DNA of 7,490 nucleotides from Bacillota bacterium (lineage in GTDB: Bacteria; Bacillota; Clostridia; Acetivibrionales; DSM-1351): the NCBI GenBank assembly GCA_023417285.1, contig JAEZFR010000333.1, positions 1 to 7,490 on the forward strand. The letters are read 5' to 3'. The notes under the pieces were generated by a model. The model was not told the DNA's origin. It made no database searches and saw nothing but the letters and a program-made list of their open reading frames with translations. A program made the position numbers and the translations under genes. This document shows, in pieces, positions 1-5,770 of this stretch. How positions within the stretch are numbered: position 1 is the first letter of the stretch; the number at the start of each line of letters is the position of its first letter.

Positions 1-1040
1 TTGGGGTAGGAGGTTCAAACAATGGTGCCCGCTCTCTAATCAAAGCTTTTTCAACACAAATGAATATAGAGGTTTTGTATGCAGGAAATAACCTTTCAAG
101 CAAAATGATTTGTGAGCTACTAGACAAGCTCAAGGGAAAATCAGTCTACATTAATGTCATTGCTAAAAACTTTGAAACATTAGAGCCCGGATTGGCTTTT
201 CGTGTTATCCGTGATTTTATGTGGGAGCAATATGGAGATGATATAAAAAACAGGGTGATTGTTACAGGCACACCGGGCAGTCAACTGAACCAATTAGCTG
301 ATAAAAATGGCTATATGTTTTTGCCATTTCCTTATGATATTGGAGGCCGCTTTTCAGTATTGTCACCAGTTGGTTTGTTTCCTGCTGCGGTGGCTGGTGT
401 TAAAATTGAGGATATAATCAAAGGTGCCATTGACATGGAGAAGATGCTAAAGTCCATACCTTTTAGAGATAATCCTGCGATTGTTTACGCAGCTATTCGT
501 CACTTGATGGAAGAGCAGGGCTTTGCAATGGAATTCCTTTCTACCTTTGAACCCGATTTAGAGTTCTTTTCAAAATGGTGGGTGCAGTTGTTTGCAGAAA
601 GTGAAGGAAAGAATTTCGGCGGTTTGTTTCCTGTTTCCTGCTCCTTCACAGAGGATTTACATTCAGTAGGACAGTATATTCAAAATGGTAAAAGAATTCT
701 TATGGAAACCTTTCTTTATGTAAACAATGTAGCTAGGAATTATATTATTCAGCCTGACAAGAAGGTTTTCGATGGCTTTGATTATCTAAACAATGTGGAT
801 GTGAAATCAATAAATGATACTGCATTTAACGCAACAGTTAAAGCCCATATTTCAGGGGGAATACCCTGTAACATCATATCAATCCCACAGCTTACCCCTT
901 ATTATTTTGGGCAATTGTTTTACTATTTTCAGCTTACCTGCTATATTTCAGGCATGTTTAATGGTATCAACCCATTTGATCAACCAGGAGTTGAGGAATA
1001 CAAAAAAGAGATGTTTTGTAAACTAAAAAAGTATGAATAA
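1..1040 (+). CDS. pgi: glucose-6-phosphate isomerase, 5'-truncated by the window edge
   Basis: Phosphoglucose isomerase interconverts glucose 6-phosphate and fructose 6-phosphate in the cytoplasm (glycolysis/gluconeogenesis). The frame is open from base 3, and the residues before the first in-window ATG (position 60) read GVGGSNNGAR, matching the family's GIGGSYLGAR motif. The real start therefore lies upstream; from memory of Bacillus-type enzymes about 80 N-terminal residues are missing. Other family landmarks follow in order: AGNN, DIGGRFSVLSPVGL, ESEGK (catalytic Glu region), DLHSVGQY, the AHISGG His region and NPFDQPGVEEYK with the catalytic Lys near the C terminus. Odd points: the phosphate loop, normally SKSGTTTEP, reads AKNFETLEP, and the C terminus stops about 20 residues earlier than in Bacillus-type enzymes. 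It may be a divergent paralogue. The family assignment is firm; activity on glucose 6-phosphate is less so. Confidence 0.93.
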   Translation, partial: GVGGSNNGARSLIKAFSTQMNIEVLYAGNNLSSKMICELLDKLKGKSVYINVIAKNFETLEPGLAFRVIRDFMWEQYGDDIKNRVIVTGTPGSQLNQLADKNGYMFLPFPYDIGGRFSVLSPVGLFPAAVAGVKIEDIIKGAIDMEKMLKSIPFRDNPAIVYAAIRHLMEEQGFAMEFLSTFEPDLEFFSKWWVQLFAESEGKNFGGLFPVSCSFTEDLHSVGQYIQNGKRILMETFLYVNNVARNYIIQPDKKVFDGFDYLNNVDVKSINDTAFNATVKAHISGGIPCNIISIPQLTPYYFGQLFYYFQLTCYISGMFNGINPFDQPGVEEYKKEMFCKLKKYE

Positions 1041-1065
1041 ATTTCATACTCCCATCTTTTTAATT
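1030..1065 (+). terminator. possible weak terminator after the isomerase gene
   Basis: An 8-bp perfect inverted repeat, AGTATGAA (1030-1037) and TTCATACT (1043-1050), with a 5-base loop, overlaps the stop codon. A run of T residues (1057-1061) follows after six intervening bases (CCCATC). The stem is AT-rich and the T run is not directly adjacent, so termination may be inefficient. It is the only hairpin seen between the isomerase and the ABC operon. Confidence 0.4.
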
Positions 1066-1071
1066 TACAGT

Positions 1072-1100
1072 TTATTATGGTTACATAAACAAGTTATATT
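1072..1100 (+). promoter_or_regulatory. candidate promoter of the ABC operon
   Basis: TATATT (1095-1100) matches five of six -10 positions. At 17-bp spacing the -35 position (1072-1077, TTATTA) is poor. Transcription would start near 1107, giving a leader of about 14 bases before the ATG at 1121. A weak -35 is what an activator-dependent promoter often looks like, and the motif TTATGGTTAC (1075-1084) overlaps this spot. Inferred by eye only. Confidence 0.35.
1075..1084 (+). promoter_or_regulatory. TTATGGTTAC motif, candidate regulator site before the ABC operon
   Basis: The ten bases TTATGGTTAC recur exactly at 4096-4105 upstream of the sensor kinase gene, and the core GTGGTTAC occurs twice more there, in the 64-bp repeats. 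The site lies between or overlapping the proposed -35 and -10 of the ABC operon. A shared site for the neighbouring response regulator is an inference; one 10-mer in AT-rich DNA can recur by chance. Confidence 0.35.
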
Positions 1101-1110
1101 AAAAAGAAAT

Positions 1111-1115
1111 GAGGG
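1111..1115 (+). promoter_or_regulatory. ribosome binding site that sets the permease start
   Basis: GAGGG lies 5 bases before the ATG at 1121. The earlier in-frame ATG at 1109 overlaps this element and has only A-rich sequence in front of it, with no Shine-Dalgarno match. The start at 1121 is therefore preferred over 1109. Confidence 0.65.
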
Positions 1116-1120
1116 ATACT

Positions 1121-1915
1121 ATGAAAGGAAAGCAGAATAGCATTGGTCAAACAATTGCAAAAATTCCGAACTGGGTTTGGCTAATGATTTCTTTTCTATT
1201 AGCATTATTGCTTTTACAGTTATTATCTGTTATGCCAAAAACAGCGTTGGTGTTCTCATCTCCAGCTTCAATTGTTGAAACCTTTCTAAAAAAGGCAGCG
1301 GATGGATCTATATGGAGACACATAGGAGTTAGTTTGTTCCGTGTATTCGGTGGGTTTACATTTGGTTTTTTAATTGCAATCCCAGTTGCGTTCCTAATGG
1401 GTTGGTACAGTGTCTTTAGACATTTAGTAGAACCATGGATACAATTTATTAGAAATATTCCACCTATAGCATACATACCTTTGGTTATCGCAGGTGTAGG
1501 TGTTGGTGAAGAAGCAAAGATCGTAGTAATATTTATAGCAACTTTTCTTGTAAACGTTATTTCTATTTACCAAGGTGTACGTAATGTAGATGTGACCTTG
1601 ATAAAAGCGGCCAAGGTTCTTGGTGCAAATAACAGAGATATATTTCTCAAAGTAGTAGTCCCAGCATCAACTCCATTTATTCTAGTGGGTGTACGACTTG
1701 GATTATCAGCTGCATTAACCACACTGATTGCCGCTGAAATGACGGGTGCCTCCAGCGGACTTGGAATGATGGTAACCGCTGCAGGACAGTATTTCGATAT
1801 GGCAACAGTATTAATGGGCATTCTTATAATCGGTATCATTGGAATATCCCTTGAGAAGCTTGTAAAATTCCTTGAAAGGAGGCTAACAGGATGGCAGGAA
1901 ACACAGACCATGTAA
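1121..1915 (+). CDS. ABC transporter permease, SsuC/TauC-type (BPD transporter family)
   Basis: Integral membrane subunit of an ABC importer; two copies would form the channel through which the substrate passes after delivery by the lipoprotein encoded downstream. The product is about 264 residues from the ATG at 1121 (268 from 1109). Hydrophobic segments fall near residues 18-36, 72-94, 111-128, 132-151, 181-203 and 229-245, giving about six membrane spans. The cytoplasmic EAA-type loop that docks on the ATPase is visible around residues 162-183 (AAKVLGANNRDIFLKVVVP), with its invariant Gly. Length and motif order fit the SsuC/TauC/ThiX group. The gene is first in a permease-ATPase-lipoprotein operon, and its 3' end overlaps the ATPase start by 25 bases, which suggests translational coupling. 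Substrate cannot be read from the sequence; sulfonate, taurine, nitrate and pyrimidine-precursor carriers all share this architecture. Confidence 0.93.
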   Translation: MKGKQNSIGQTIAKIPNWVWLMISFLLALLLLQLLSVMPKTALVFSSPASIVETFLKKAADGSIWRHIGVSLFRVFGGFTFGFLIAIPVAFLMGWYSVFRHLVEPWIQFIRNIPPIAYIPLVIAGVGVGEEAKIVVIFIATFLVNVISIYQGVRNVDVTLIKAAKVLGANNRDIFLKVVVPASTPFILVGVRLGLSAALTTLIAAEMTGASSGLGMMVTAAGQYFDMATVLMGILIIGIIGISLEKLVKFLERRLTGWQETQTM

Positions 1916-2682
1916 AGGTTAAAATTGATAATGTCAAAAAGATTTATAATGGCCGAAATGGTGAAATGGTTGCACTTAATGGGGTAAGCTTGGACATTCA
2001 TGACAATGAATTTATCTGCGTGATAGGCCCTTCTGGATGCGGAAAGTCCACTCTTTTAAATATTATAGCAGGACTTCATGGGGCTACATCAGGAAAAGTA
2101 TATGTCGATGGAAATGAAGTTGATGGACCTGGTCCTGAACGAGGAGTTGTGTTCCAGCAATATGCTCTATTTCCATGGCTTACAGTAAGTAAAAATGTTG
2201 AATTTGGTCTTAAACTAAAGGGAATCAAAGGTAAGGAAGCTACTGAGGTTGCAAATAAATACCTTAAAATGGTTGACCTACAGGATTTCGCAAACAGTTA
2301 TCCAAAGGAGCTTTCTGGAGGTATGAAGCAACGTGTTGCAATTGCAAGAGCCTATGCAGTAGATCCTCAGGTTCTATTGATGGATGAGCCCTTTGGTGCT
2401 TTGGATGCTCAGACTAGAACCCAATTACAGTCTGAATTATTGAAAACTTGGGAAAACGATAAAAAGACATGTTTCTTTATAACACATGACGTTGATGAAG
2501 CAATAATACTGGCAACACGAGTAGTAATTATGAGTGCTCGTCCTGGCCGTGTTAAAGAAGTTGTTGACATAAATATCCCACGTCCTCGTACTCAGGAAAC
2601 AAAAATGACTAAAGAGTTCCTAGACTTGAAGAACTATATATGGAGCAGAGTTTATCAGGAATATCTTGAGGTAAGGAAATAA
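1891..2682 (+). CDS. ABC transporter ATP-binding protein, SsuB/TauB-type
   Basis: Cytoplasmic ATPase that powers the importer. All nucleotide-binding motifs are intact in 263 residues: Walker A GPSGCGKST (46-54), Q-loop at Gln89/90, signature LSGGMKQR (141-148), Walker B VLLMDEP (161-167), D-loop ALD (170-172) and the H-loop His199. The FPWLTV stretch after the Q-loop is typical of the nitrate/sulfonate/taurine subgroup. The ATG at 1891 is well supported: AAAGGAGG at 1875-1882 lies 8 bases upstream, inside the end of the permease gene, so the two genes overlap by 25 bases. The protein is a single-domain subunit with no C-terminal regulatory extension and probably works as a homodimer with the permease pair. 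Family and role are certain; the transported compound is not. Confidence 0.95.
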   Translation: MAGNTDHVKVKIDNVKKIYNGRNGEMVALNGVSLDIHDNEFICVIGPSGCGKSTLLNIIAGLHGATSGKVYVDGNEVDGPGPERGVVFQQYALFPWLTVSKNVEFGLKLKGIKGKEATEVANKYLKMVDLQDFANSYPKELSGGMKQRVAIARAYAVDPQVLLMDEPFGALDAQTRTQLQSELLKTWENDKKTCFFITHDVDEAIILATRVVIMSARPGRVKEVVDINIPRPRTQETKMTKEFLDLKNYIWSRVYQEYLEVRK

Positions 2683-2687
2683 CAGGT

Positions 2688-2712
2688 ATTTTAATGCGAA
2701 AGCATTTAAAAT
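2688..2712 (+). other. intercistronic GAAA-tetraloop hairpin before the lipoprotein gene
   Basis: The RNA would fold as a 10-bp stem (2688-2697 with 2702-2712, one bulged T at 2707) capped by C-GAAA-G, a very stable tetraloop. No T run follows (the next bases are TATAATCC), so it is not a standard terminator. It lies between the ATPase stop and the binding-protein ribosome site. Such hairpins in importer operons can protect or delimit a processed mRNA, raising binding-protein output relative to membrane subunits; that role is inferred here. Confidence 0.55.
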
Positions 2713-2738
2713 TATAATCCAATGGGAGGAAATATTTC

Positions 2739-3806
2739 ATGAAAAGATTTATTAGCATTTTACTAACTGCAGTTTTAACTGTATCCATGTTTGCTGGCTG
2801 CGGAACTACTGACAGTCAGGACCAGACAAATTCTTCCACTTCGACAGCAGCAACCTCAACTACAGCTGATTCAACTACTCAGGTAGAGCGCATTAAGATG
2901 AGAGTTGCCTATATGCCTAATATGGGAAGTGCCAGCACTTTAGTTACAGCAATGGAAATGGGTTACTTTGAAGAGCAGGGAATTGATGTAGAGGTTGTTA
3001 AATTTGCAAAGGGACCGGAAGAAATCGCTGCTATGGGTAGCGGAAGTATTGACGTTTCACAGATAGGTCATGGAGCACACGCCCTTTGTGCAAAAGGACA
3101 AGCTAAGATATTTACTCTTGATGGCACCAGCCTTGCTGATGAAGTTCTAGGCAACAAGGACAAGGGTGTTAACACAATCGCTGATCTTAAGGGTAAGACA
3201 ATTGGTACATCTCTTGGAACTTCCAGTGAAATAATTTTAAATCTTGCATTAGCTTCAGTAGGTTTGACTCAAAAGGATGTTAATGTGGTACAGATGGACC
3301 CATCGGCTGCTGTAACAGCTATGGTTACAGGAAAAATAGATGCATGTGCAATATGGTCACCATCAACTATCACAGTTAAGGAAAAGCTTGGTGATAAGGT
3401 TGTAATGCTTGCAAATAATGACACATACAAGGATCAAATGGTTTTCCCATCTAGCTGGATTTGCACTAATGAGTATTTCGAAAAGAACCAGGACAAGCTT
3501 GTTCGCTTTACAAGAGCTATTCTAAAGGCTCAGGATTATAAAAGGAATAATTTAGAGCAGTCAGCAGAGTGGGTAGCAAAATTGATTGAACAAGATCCTG
3601 CAGTAATTAAGCAGTCTGTAGGAGAAGGAGATTGGCCTGAAGCAAAGACTGTTTATGATATGGCTAAAGACGGTACATTGAAGAAATGGTATGAAAATCA
3701 GCAGAAGTCCTTTATAGATAGTGGAAATTTGGAAAAGGCTGTTGACGTAGATACTTATTTCTCACCTGATATTATAATCAAGGCTTATGAAGCAAACCAA
3801 AACTAA
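2739..3806 (+). CDS. ABC transporter substrate-binding lipoprotein, NMT1/THI5-like (SsuA/TauA class)
   Basis: Extracytoplasmic solute receptor of the importer. The 355-residue product begins with a lipoprotein signal: basic MKR, a hydrophobic core, and a lipobox FAGC with the lipidated Cys at residue 21. A Ser/Thr-rich tether follows (about 22-48), and then the binding domain starting near IKMRVAYMPNMG. The phrases MEMGYFEEQGIDVEVV, GSIDVSQIG, IADLKGKTIGTSLGTSSE and VTGKIDACAIWSP are typical of the NMT1/THI5-like fold used for alkanesulfonates, taurine, nitrate and pyrimidine precursors. The start is supported by GGGAGGA (2724-2730), 8 bases before the ATG. It is the last gene of the operon, 56 bases after the ATPase, with a stable hairpin in between and a strong terminator after it. 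No sulfonatase, monooxygenase or thiamine gene and no riboswitch is nearby, so the ligand stays open. Confidence 0.93.
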   Translation: MKRFISILLTAVLTVSMFAGCGTTDSQDQTNSSTSTAATSTTADSTTQVERIKMRVAYMPNMGSASTLVTAMEMGYFEEQGIDVEVVKFAKGPEEIAAMGSGSIDVSQIGHGAHALCAKGQAKIFTLDGTSLADEVLGNKDKGVNTIADLKGKTIGTSLGTSSEIILNLALASVGLTQKDVNVVQMDPSAAVTAMVTGKIDACAIWSPSTITVKEKLGDKVVMLANNDTYKDQMVFPSSWICTNEYFEKNQDKLVRFTRAILKAQDYKRNNLEQSAEWVAKLIEQDPAVIKQSVGEGDWPEAKTVYDMAKDGTLKKWYENQQKSFIDSGNLEKAVDVDTYFSPDIIIKAYEANQN

Positions 3807-3851
3807 ATATTAAGGATAGATTAGTAAATTTCCCTATTAAATTTCTTTTAT

Positions 3852-3902
3852 GAGCTAGTACAGGATTTTCAAAATGAGCTTTCTGTATTAGCTCTCTTTT
3901 TT
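3852..3902 (+). terminator. strong Rho-independent terminator of the ABC operon
   Basis: GAGCTAGTACAG (3852-3863) pairs with CTGTATTAGCTC (3883-3894) as a 12-bp stem with one G-U wobble and a 19-base loop. TC and then six T residues (3897-3902) follow. It starts 45 bases after the lipoprotein stop codon. This is the clearest intrinsic terminator in the window and separates the ABC operon from the kinase operon. Confidence 0.9.
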
Positions 3903-3935
3903 GCCAAAAACTTAGCTTTTCAGAGGATTTGTTCT

Positions 3936-4122
3936 ATTTATTTAAATGTTTTGATTTATTTAAGTTTTTTGTGGTTACTTTTTCAGTAAATAAAAGTTGG
4001 ATTTATTTAAAAGTTTTATAAAATTAAGTTTTTTGTGGTTACTTTTTCAGCAAATAAAGATTGGATTTATTTAAAAGCTGTATTTATTTAAGTTTTTATG
4101 GTTACTTTTCATACAATTATGG
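3936..4122 (+). repeat. three tandem copies of a 64-bp AT-rich unit
   Basis: Units run 3936-4000, 4001-4064 and 4065-4122. Each opens with ATTTATTTAA (3936, 4001, 4065). A second copy of that 10-mer follows 17-18 bases later in units 1 and 3 (3954, 4082) and is degenerate in unit 2 (4018). Next come AAG with a T run, GTGGTTAC or ATGGTTAC (GGTTAC at 3973, 4037, 4100), then TTTTTCAG and an A-rich tail ending TTGG or ATGG. Units 1 and 2 are nearly identical from 3960-3986 and 4024-4050. In the first two units AAATAAA of the tail faces the next TTTATTT as an inverted repeat around TTGG. The 63-64-bp period is close to six helical turns, so equivalent sites would face the same side. Confidence 0.85.
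4096..4105 (+). promoter_or_regulatory. second TTATGGTTAC motif, in the third 64-bp unit
   Basis: An exact match to the ten bases at 1075-1084 before the ABC operon. It is centred about 55 bases upstream of the predicted kinase transcription start, a normal activator distance. A partial version, TTATGGTAAAC, lies at 4117-4127, overlapping the -35 position. It is a candidate binding site for the response regulator encoded downstream (inference). Confidence 0.35.
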
Positions 4123-4149
4123 TAAACCAAGAACAAAAAGTGTTATAAT
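4120..4149 (+). promoter_or_regulatory. extended -10 promoter of the sensor kinase operon
   Basis: TGT immediately before TATAAT (4141-4149) gives a perfect TGn extended -10 element with a consensus -10 hexamer at 4144-4149. The -35 position (about 4120-4126, TGGTAAA) is poor, which an extended -10 can tolerate. Transcription would begin near 4156, leaving a leader of about 89 bases before the GTG start at 4245. Confidence 0.7.
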
Positions 4150-4230
4150 AAGAATCATAAAAAGCGTCACATTAAGAATGACATTAAGAATCACTTAAGA
4201 ATCATATTAAGAATAATATTAACAAAGCCA
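4148..4230 (+). repeat. seven consecutive 12-bp units in the kinase leader
   Basis: Units are ATAAGAATCATA (4148), AAAAGCGTCACA (4160), TTAAGAATGACA (4172), TTAAGAATCAC (4184, one base short), TTAAGAATCATA (4195), TTAAGAATAATA (4207) and TTAACAAAGCCA (4219). The core AAGAAT starts at 4150, 4174, 4186, 4197 and 4209; units 2 and 7 are degenerate. The first unit overlaps the -10 and start site, and the rest lie within the predicted transcript, ending at the ribosome binding site. They could be operator half-sites for cooperative binding downstream of the promoter, an RNA-level binding array, or a simple expansion. Confidence 0.8.
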
Positions 4231-4244
4231 ATGGGGGAACTGCT

Positions 4245-5744
4245 GTGTTAATTCTGATATTAGTATTTCTTGCCATAATTTCAATATCACTTGTAATACT
4301 AAAAAGAGATAAAAACTCCATGCTACTATTGGGGCTTTGCACAAGCCTAATTCTAATGTTTTCAGGTATTATTATATATACAGCTAAAATTGGAGGGGTT
4401 AGCGGAGCCCAAGAGGTATTTCTGTTTTTATCACCTACAATAAAGAACAAAATACAGTATATGGTTATAACTCTGGATAAATTAGGGTATTTGATAGCCA
4501 TTGGTCGCTTTTTGTTTCCAGCCTTTTTATTGATGCTTGCTTTGAATTACTCAATGATTCCCTTTATTCAACGTAATTTAAGATGGTCGGGAATTATATT
4601 TATTGTTCCTGTAACATCATTAATCCTTTATTATCCACAAATTTTTTATACCATGGTGCGTGGCAGATTTGCTCTTCAGAATTTCCTTATGACAGTGGCA
4701 CTAATATGGATTTACATGTATATTGCACTTGCAATTGGACTTTTGATTAAGGAATATGCCAGTATTACCATTCCATATTTCTCTCACCAATTTCGGTATA
4801 TTCTTTATTCTCATATAGACTTGGCTTTATTATATGGGATATACAGTGTGCAAGATCCTATTCAGGTGTATCAATTGTATGGAGCTGAGTACTTATGGGT
4901 TAGTGGAATCTCTTACGCCAACCCCTCCTTATCCTTTTTAGGTTGGCTATTGCTGAGTACAGCAACAATTATATTTGTCGTTCTGGGTTTCTATAATCTT
5001 TTTAGTTACACAAAGGTCAACTATCAGGATGACCAGGAGGACATACAAATGCAGCGAAAGTTTGATACTGCAAGCATGGGGGTTTCAGTGTTTGTGCATA
5101 GTATTAAAAATCAGCTGTTATCAGCCCGCGTACTCAATAAAAAGATTAATCAGGTATTTACAATGGAAGATCCCGATTTGGAGGAACTTAAAAAATATAC
5201 AGACAGGTTAAACCAATTGAATGAGAATATGCTAGAACGTATGGAAGAGCTATACAAGTACACCAAATCTAATTCCATTTTGCTTACGCCGGTTACTATA
5301 GAGTCTGTTGTAAGAACCACTATGGAAAGGGTCTATCAGAAATATCCTAATTTTCTTGTAAATCTGAATATTGAACGTAGTACATATATACTTGCAGATC
5401 CAGCTTATCTAAGTGAGGCCATGTATAATCTGCTTATAAATGCACAGGACGCTGTTGTTGCAGCAGGGAGAGAGGCAGAGAGCAAGATAGAGCTATCTAC
5501 TCATCAAGAAAGGCTTTATACAGTTATTGAAATAAAGGACAATGGGATAGGTATTTCAAAGAATAAACGTAAGAAAATATTCTATCCTTTTTATACCAGC
5601 AAAAATACCAATTATAACTGGGGGATGGGACTATACTTTGTTCGACAGATAGTACAGAGCCATTTTGGGATATTAAGGTTTGAAAGTACACCAGGAGAGG
5701 GCACAACCTTTTATATCATGCTCCCTAGGTATAATAAACAGTAA
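4245..5744 (+). CDS. multi-pass membrane sensor histidine kinase
   Basis: Sensor of a two-component system: it autophosphorylates on His and passes the phosphate to the regulator encoded next. The N-terminal half (about 1-255) has six or seven hydrophobic spans, near 1-19, 26-47, 80-102, 114-134, 145-169, possibly 185-200, and 229-253; no recognised ligand-binding domain was seen. A helical dimerisation region follows with the phosphoacceptor box VHSIKNQ (His285), then a GHKL ATPase domain: N-box with Asn395 and Asn399, G1 DNGIGIS (432-438), an F-box around FYPFYTSK, and G2 GMGLY (460-464). All ATP-site motifs are intact. The residue after His285 is Ser rather than the Asp or Glu usual in HisKA and HisKA_3 kinases. 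The start is GTG, preceded by GGGGGA at 4233-4238, an imperfect ribosome site; the frame closes upstream at 4185. Signal unknown. Confidence 0.92.
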   Translation: MLILILVFLAIISISLVILKRDKNSMLLLGLCTSLILMFSGIIIYTAKIGGVSGAQEVFLFLSPTIKNKIQYMVITLDKLGYLIAIGRFLFPAFLLMLALNYSMIPFIQRNLRWSGIIFIVPVTSLILYYPQIFYTMVRGRFALQNFLMTVALIWIYMYIALAIGLLIKEYASITIPYFSHQFRYILYSHIDLALLYGIYSVQDPIQVYQLYGAEYLWVSGISYANPSLSFLGWLLLSTATIIFVVLGFYNLFSYTKVNYQDDQEDIQMQRKFDTASMGVSVFVHSIKNQLLSARVLNKKINQVFTMEDPDLEELKKYTDRLNQLNENMLERMEELYKYTKSNSILLTPVTIESVVRTTMERVYQKYPNFLVNLNIERSTYILADPAYLSEAMYNLLINAQDAVVAAGREAESKIELSTHQERLYTVIEIKDNGIGISKNKRKKIFYPFYTSKNTNYNWGMGLYFVRQIVQSHFGILRFESTPGEGTTFYIMLPRYNKQ

Positions 5745-5752
5745 ATCATATG

Positions 5753-5760
5753 AGAAGGAG
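5753..5760 (+). promoter_or_regulatory. ribosome binding site that sets the response-regulator start
   Basis: AGAAGGAG lies 10 bases before an in-frame TTG at 5771. The upstream ATG at 5750 directly abuts this element and has no Shine-Dalgarno match before it. Starting at TTG 5771 gives a protein opening with EKLIKIMVAEDFD, as response regulators normally do, and removes an atypical seven-residue leader. Confidence 0.6.
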
Positions 5761-5770
5761 TGATGCTTCT

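Larger units (their letters stand above)
3807..4244. other. 438-base gene-free, AT-rich regulatory region
   Basis: No convincing coding sequence was found on either strand. In order it holds the ABC-operon terminator (3852-3902), an unexplained stretch with a degenerate look of the following repeat (3911-3935), about three 64-bp tandem units (3936-4122), an extended -10 promoter (4141-4149), and a seven-unit 12-bp repeat array (4148-4230) filling most of the predicted leader of the kinase mRNA. Such a dense control region is large for a two-gene regulatory operon. Confidence 0.8.

Noticed and set aside
1109..1120. Upstream ATG as the permease start, adding MRDT.
   Set aside because: The GAGGG ribosome site overlaps it and is correctly placed for the ATG at 1121.
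1548..1562. A sequence resembling a catabolite-control (cre) site, TTGTAAACGTTATTT.
   Set aside because: It has one mismatch at a key position, lies deep within the permease coding sequence and is far from any promoter, so it is likely incidental.
3808..3825. ATATTAAGGAT after the lipoprotein stop codon, similar to the 12-bp repeat core in the kinase leader.
   Set aside because: A single imperfect copy in AT-rich DNA with no second unit at the expected spacing.
3876..3894. An alternative stem inside the terminator (GAGCT at 3876 with AGCTC at 3890), suggesting an attenuator switch.
   Set aside because: It is only 5 bp and much weaker than the 12-bp terminator stem, and there is no downstream gene close enough for attenuation.
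4231..4251. A six-codon ORF (MGELLC) whose end overlaps the GTG start of the kinase gene, like a leader peptide.
   Set aside because: No ribosome binding site precedes its ATG; the GGGGG within it serves the GTG start. Too short to separate from chance.
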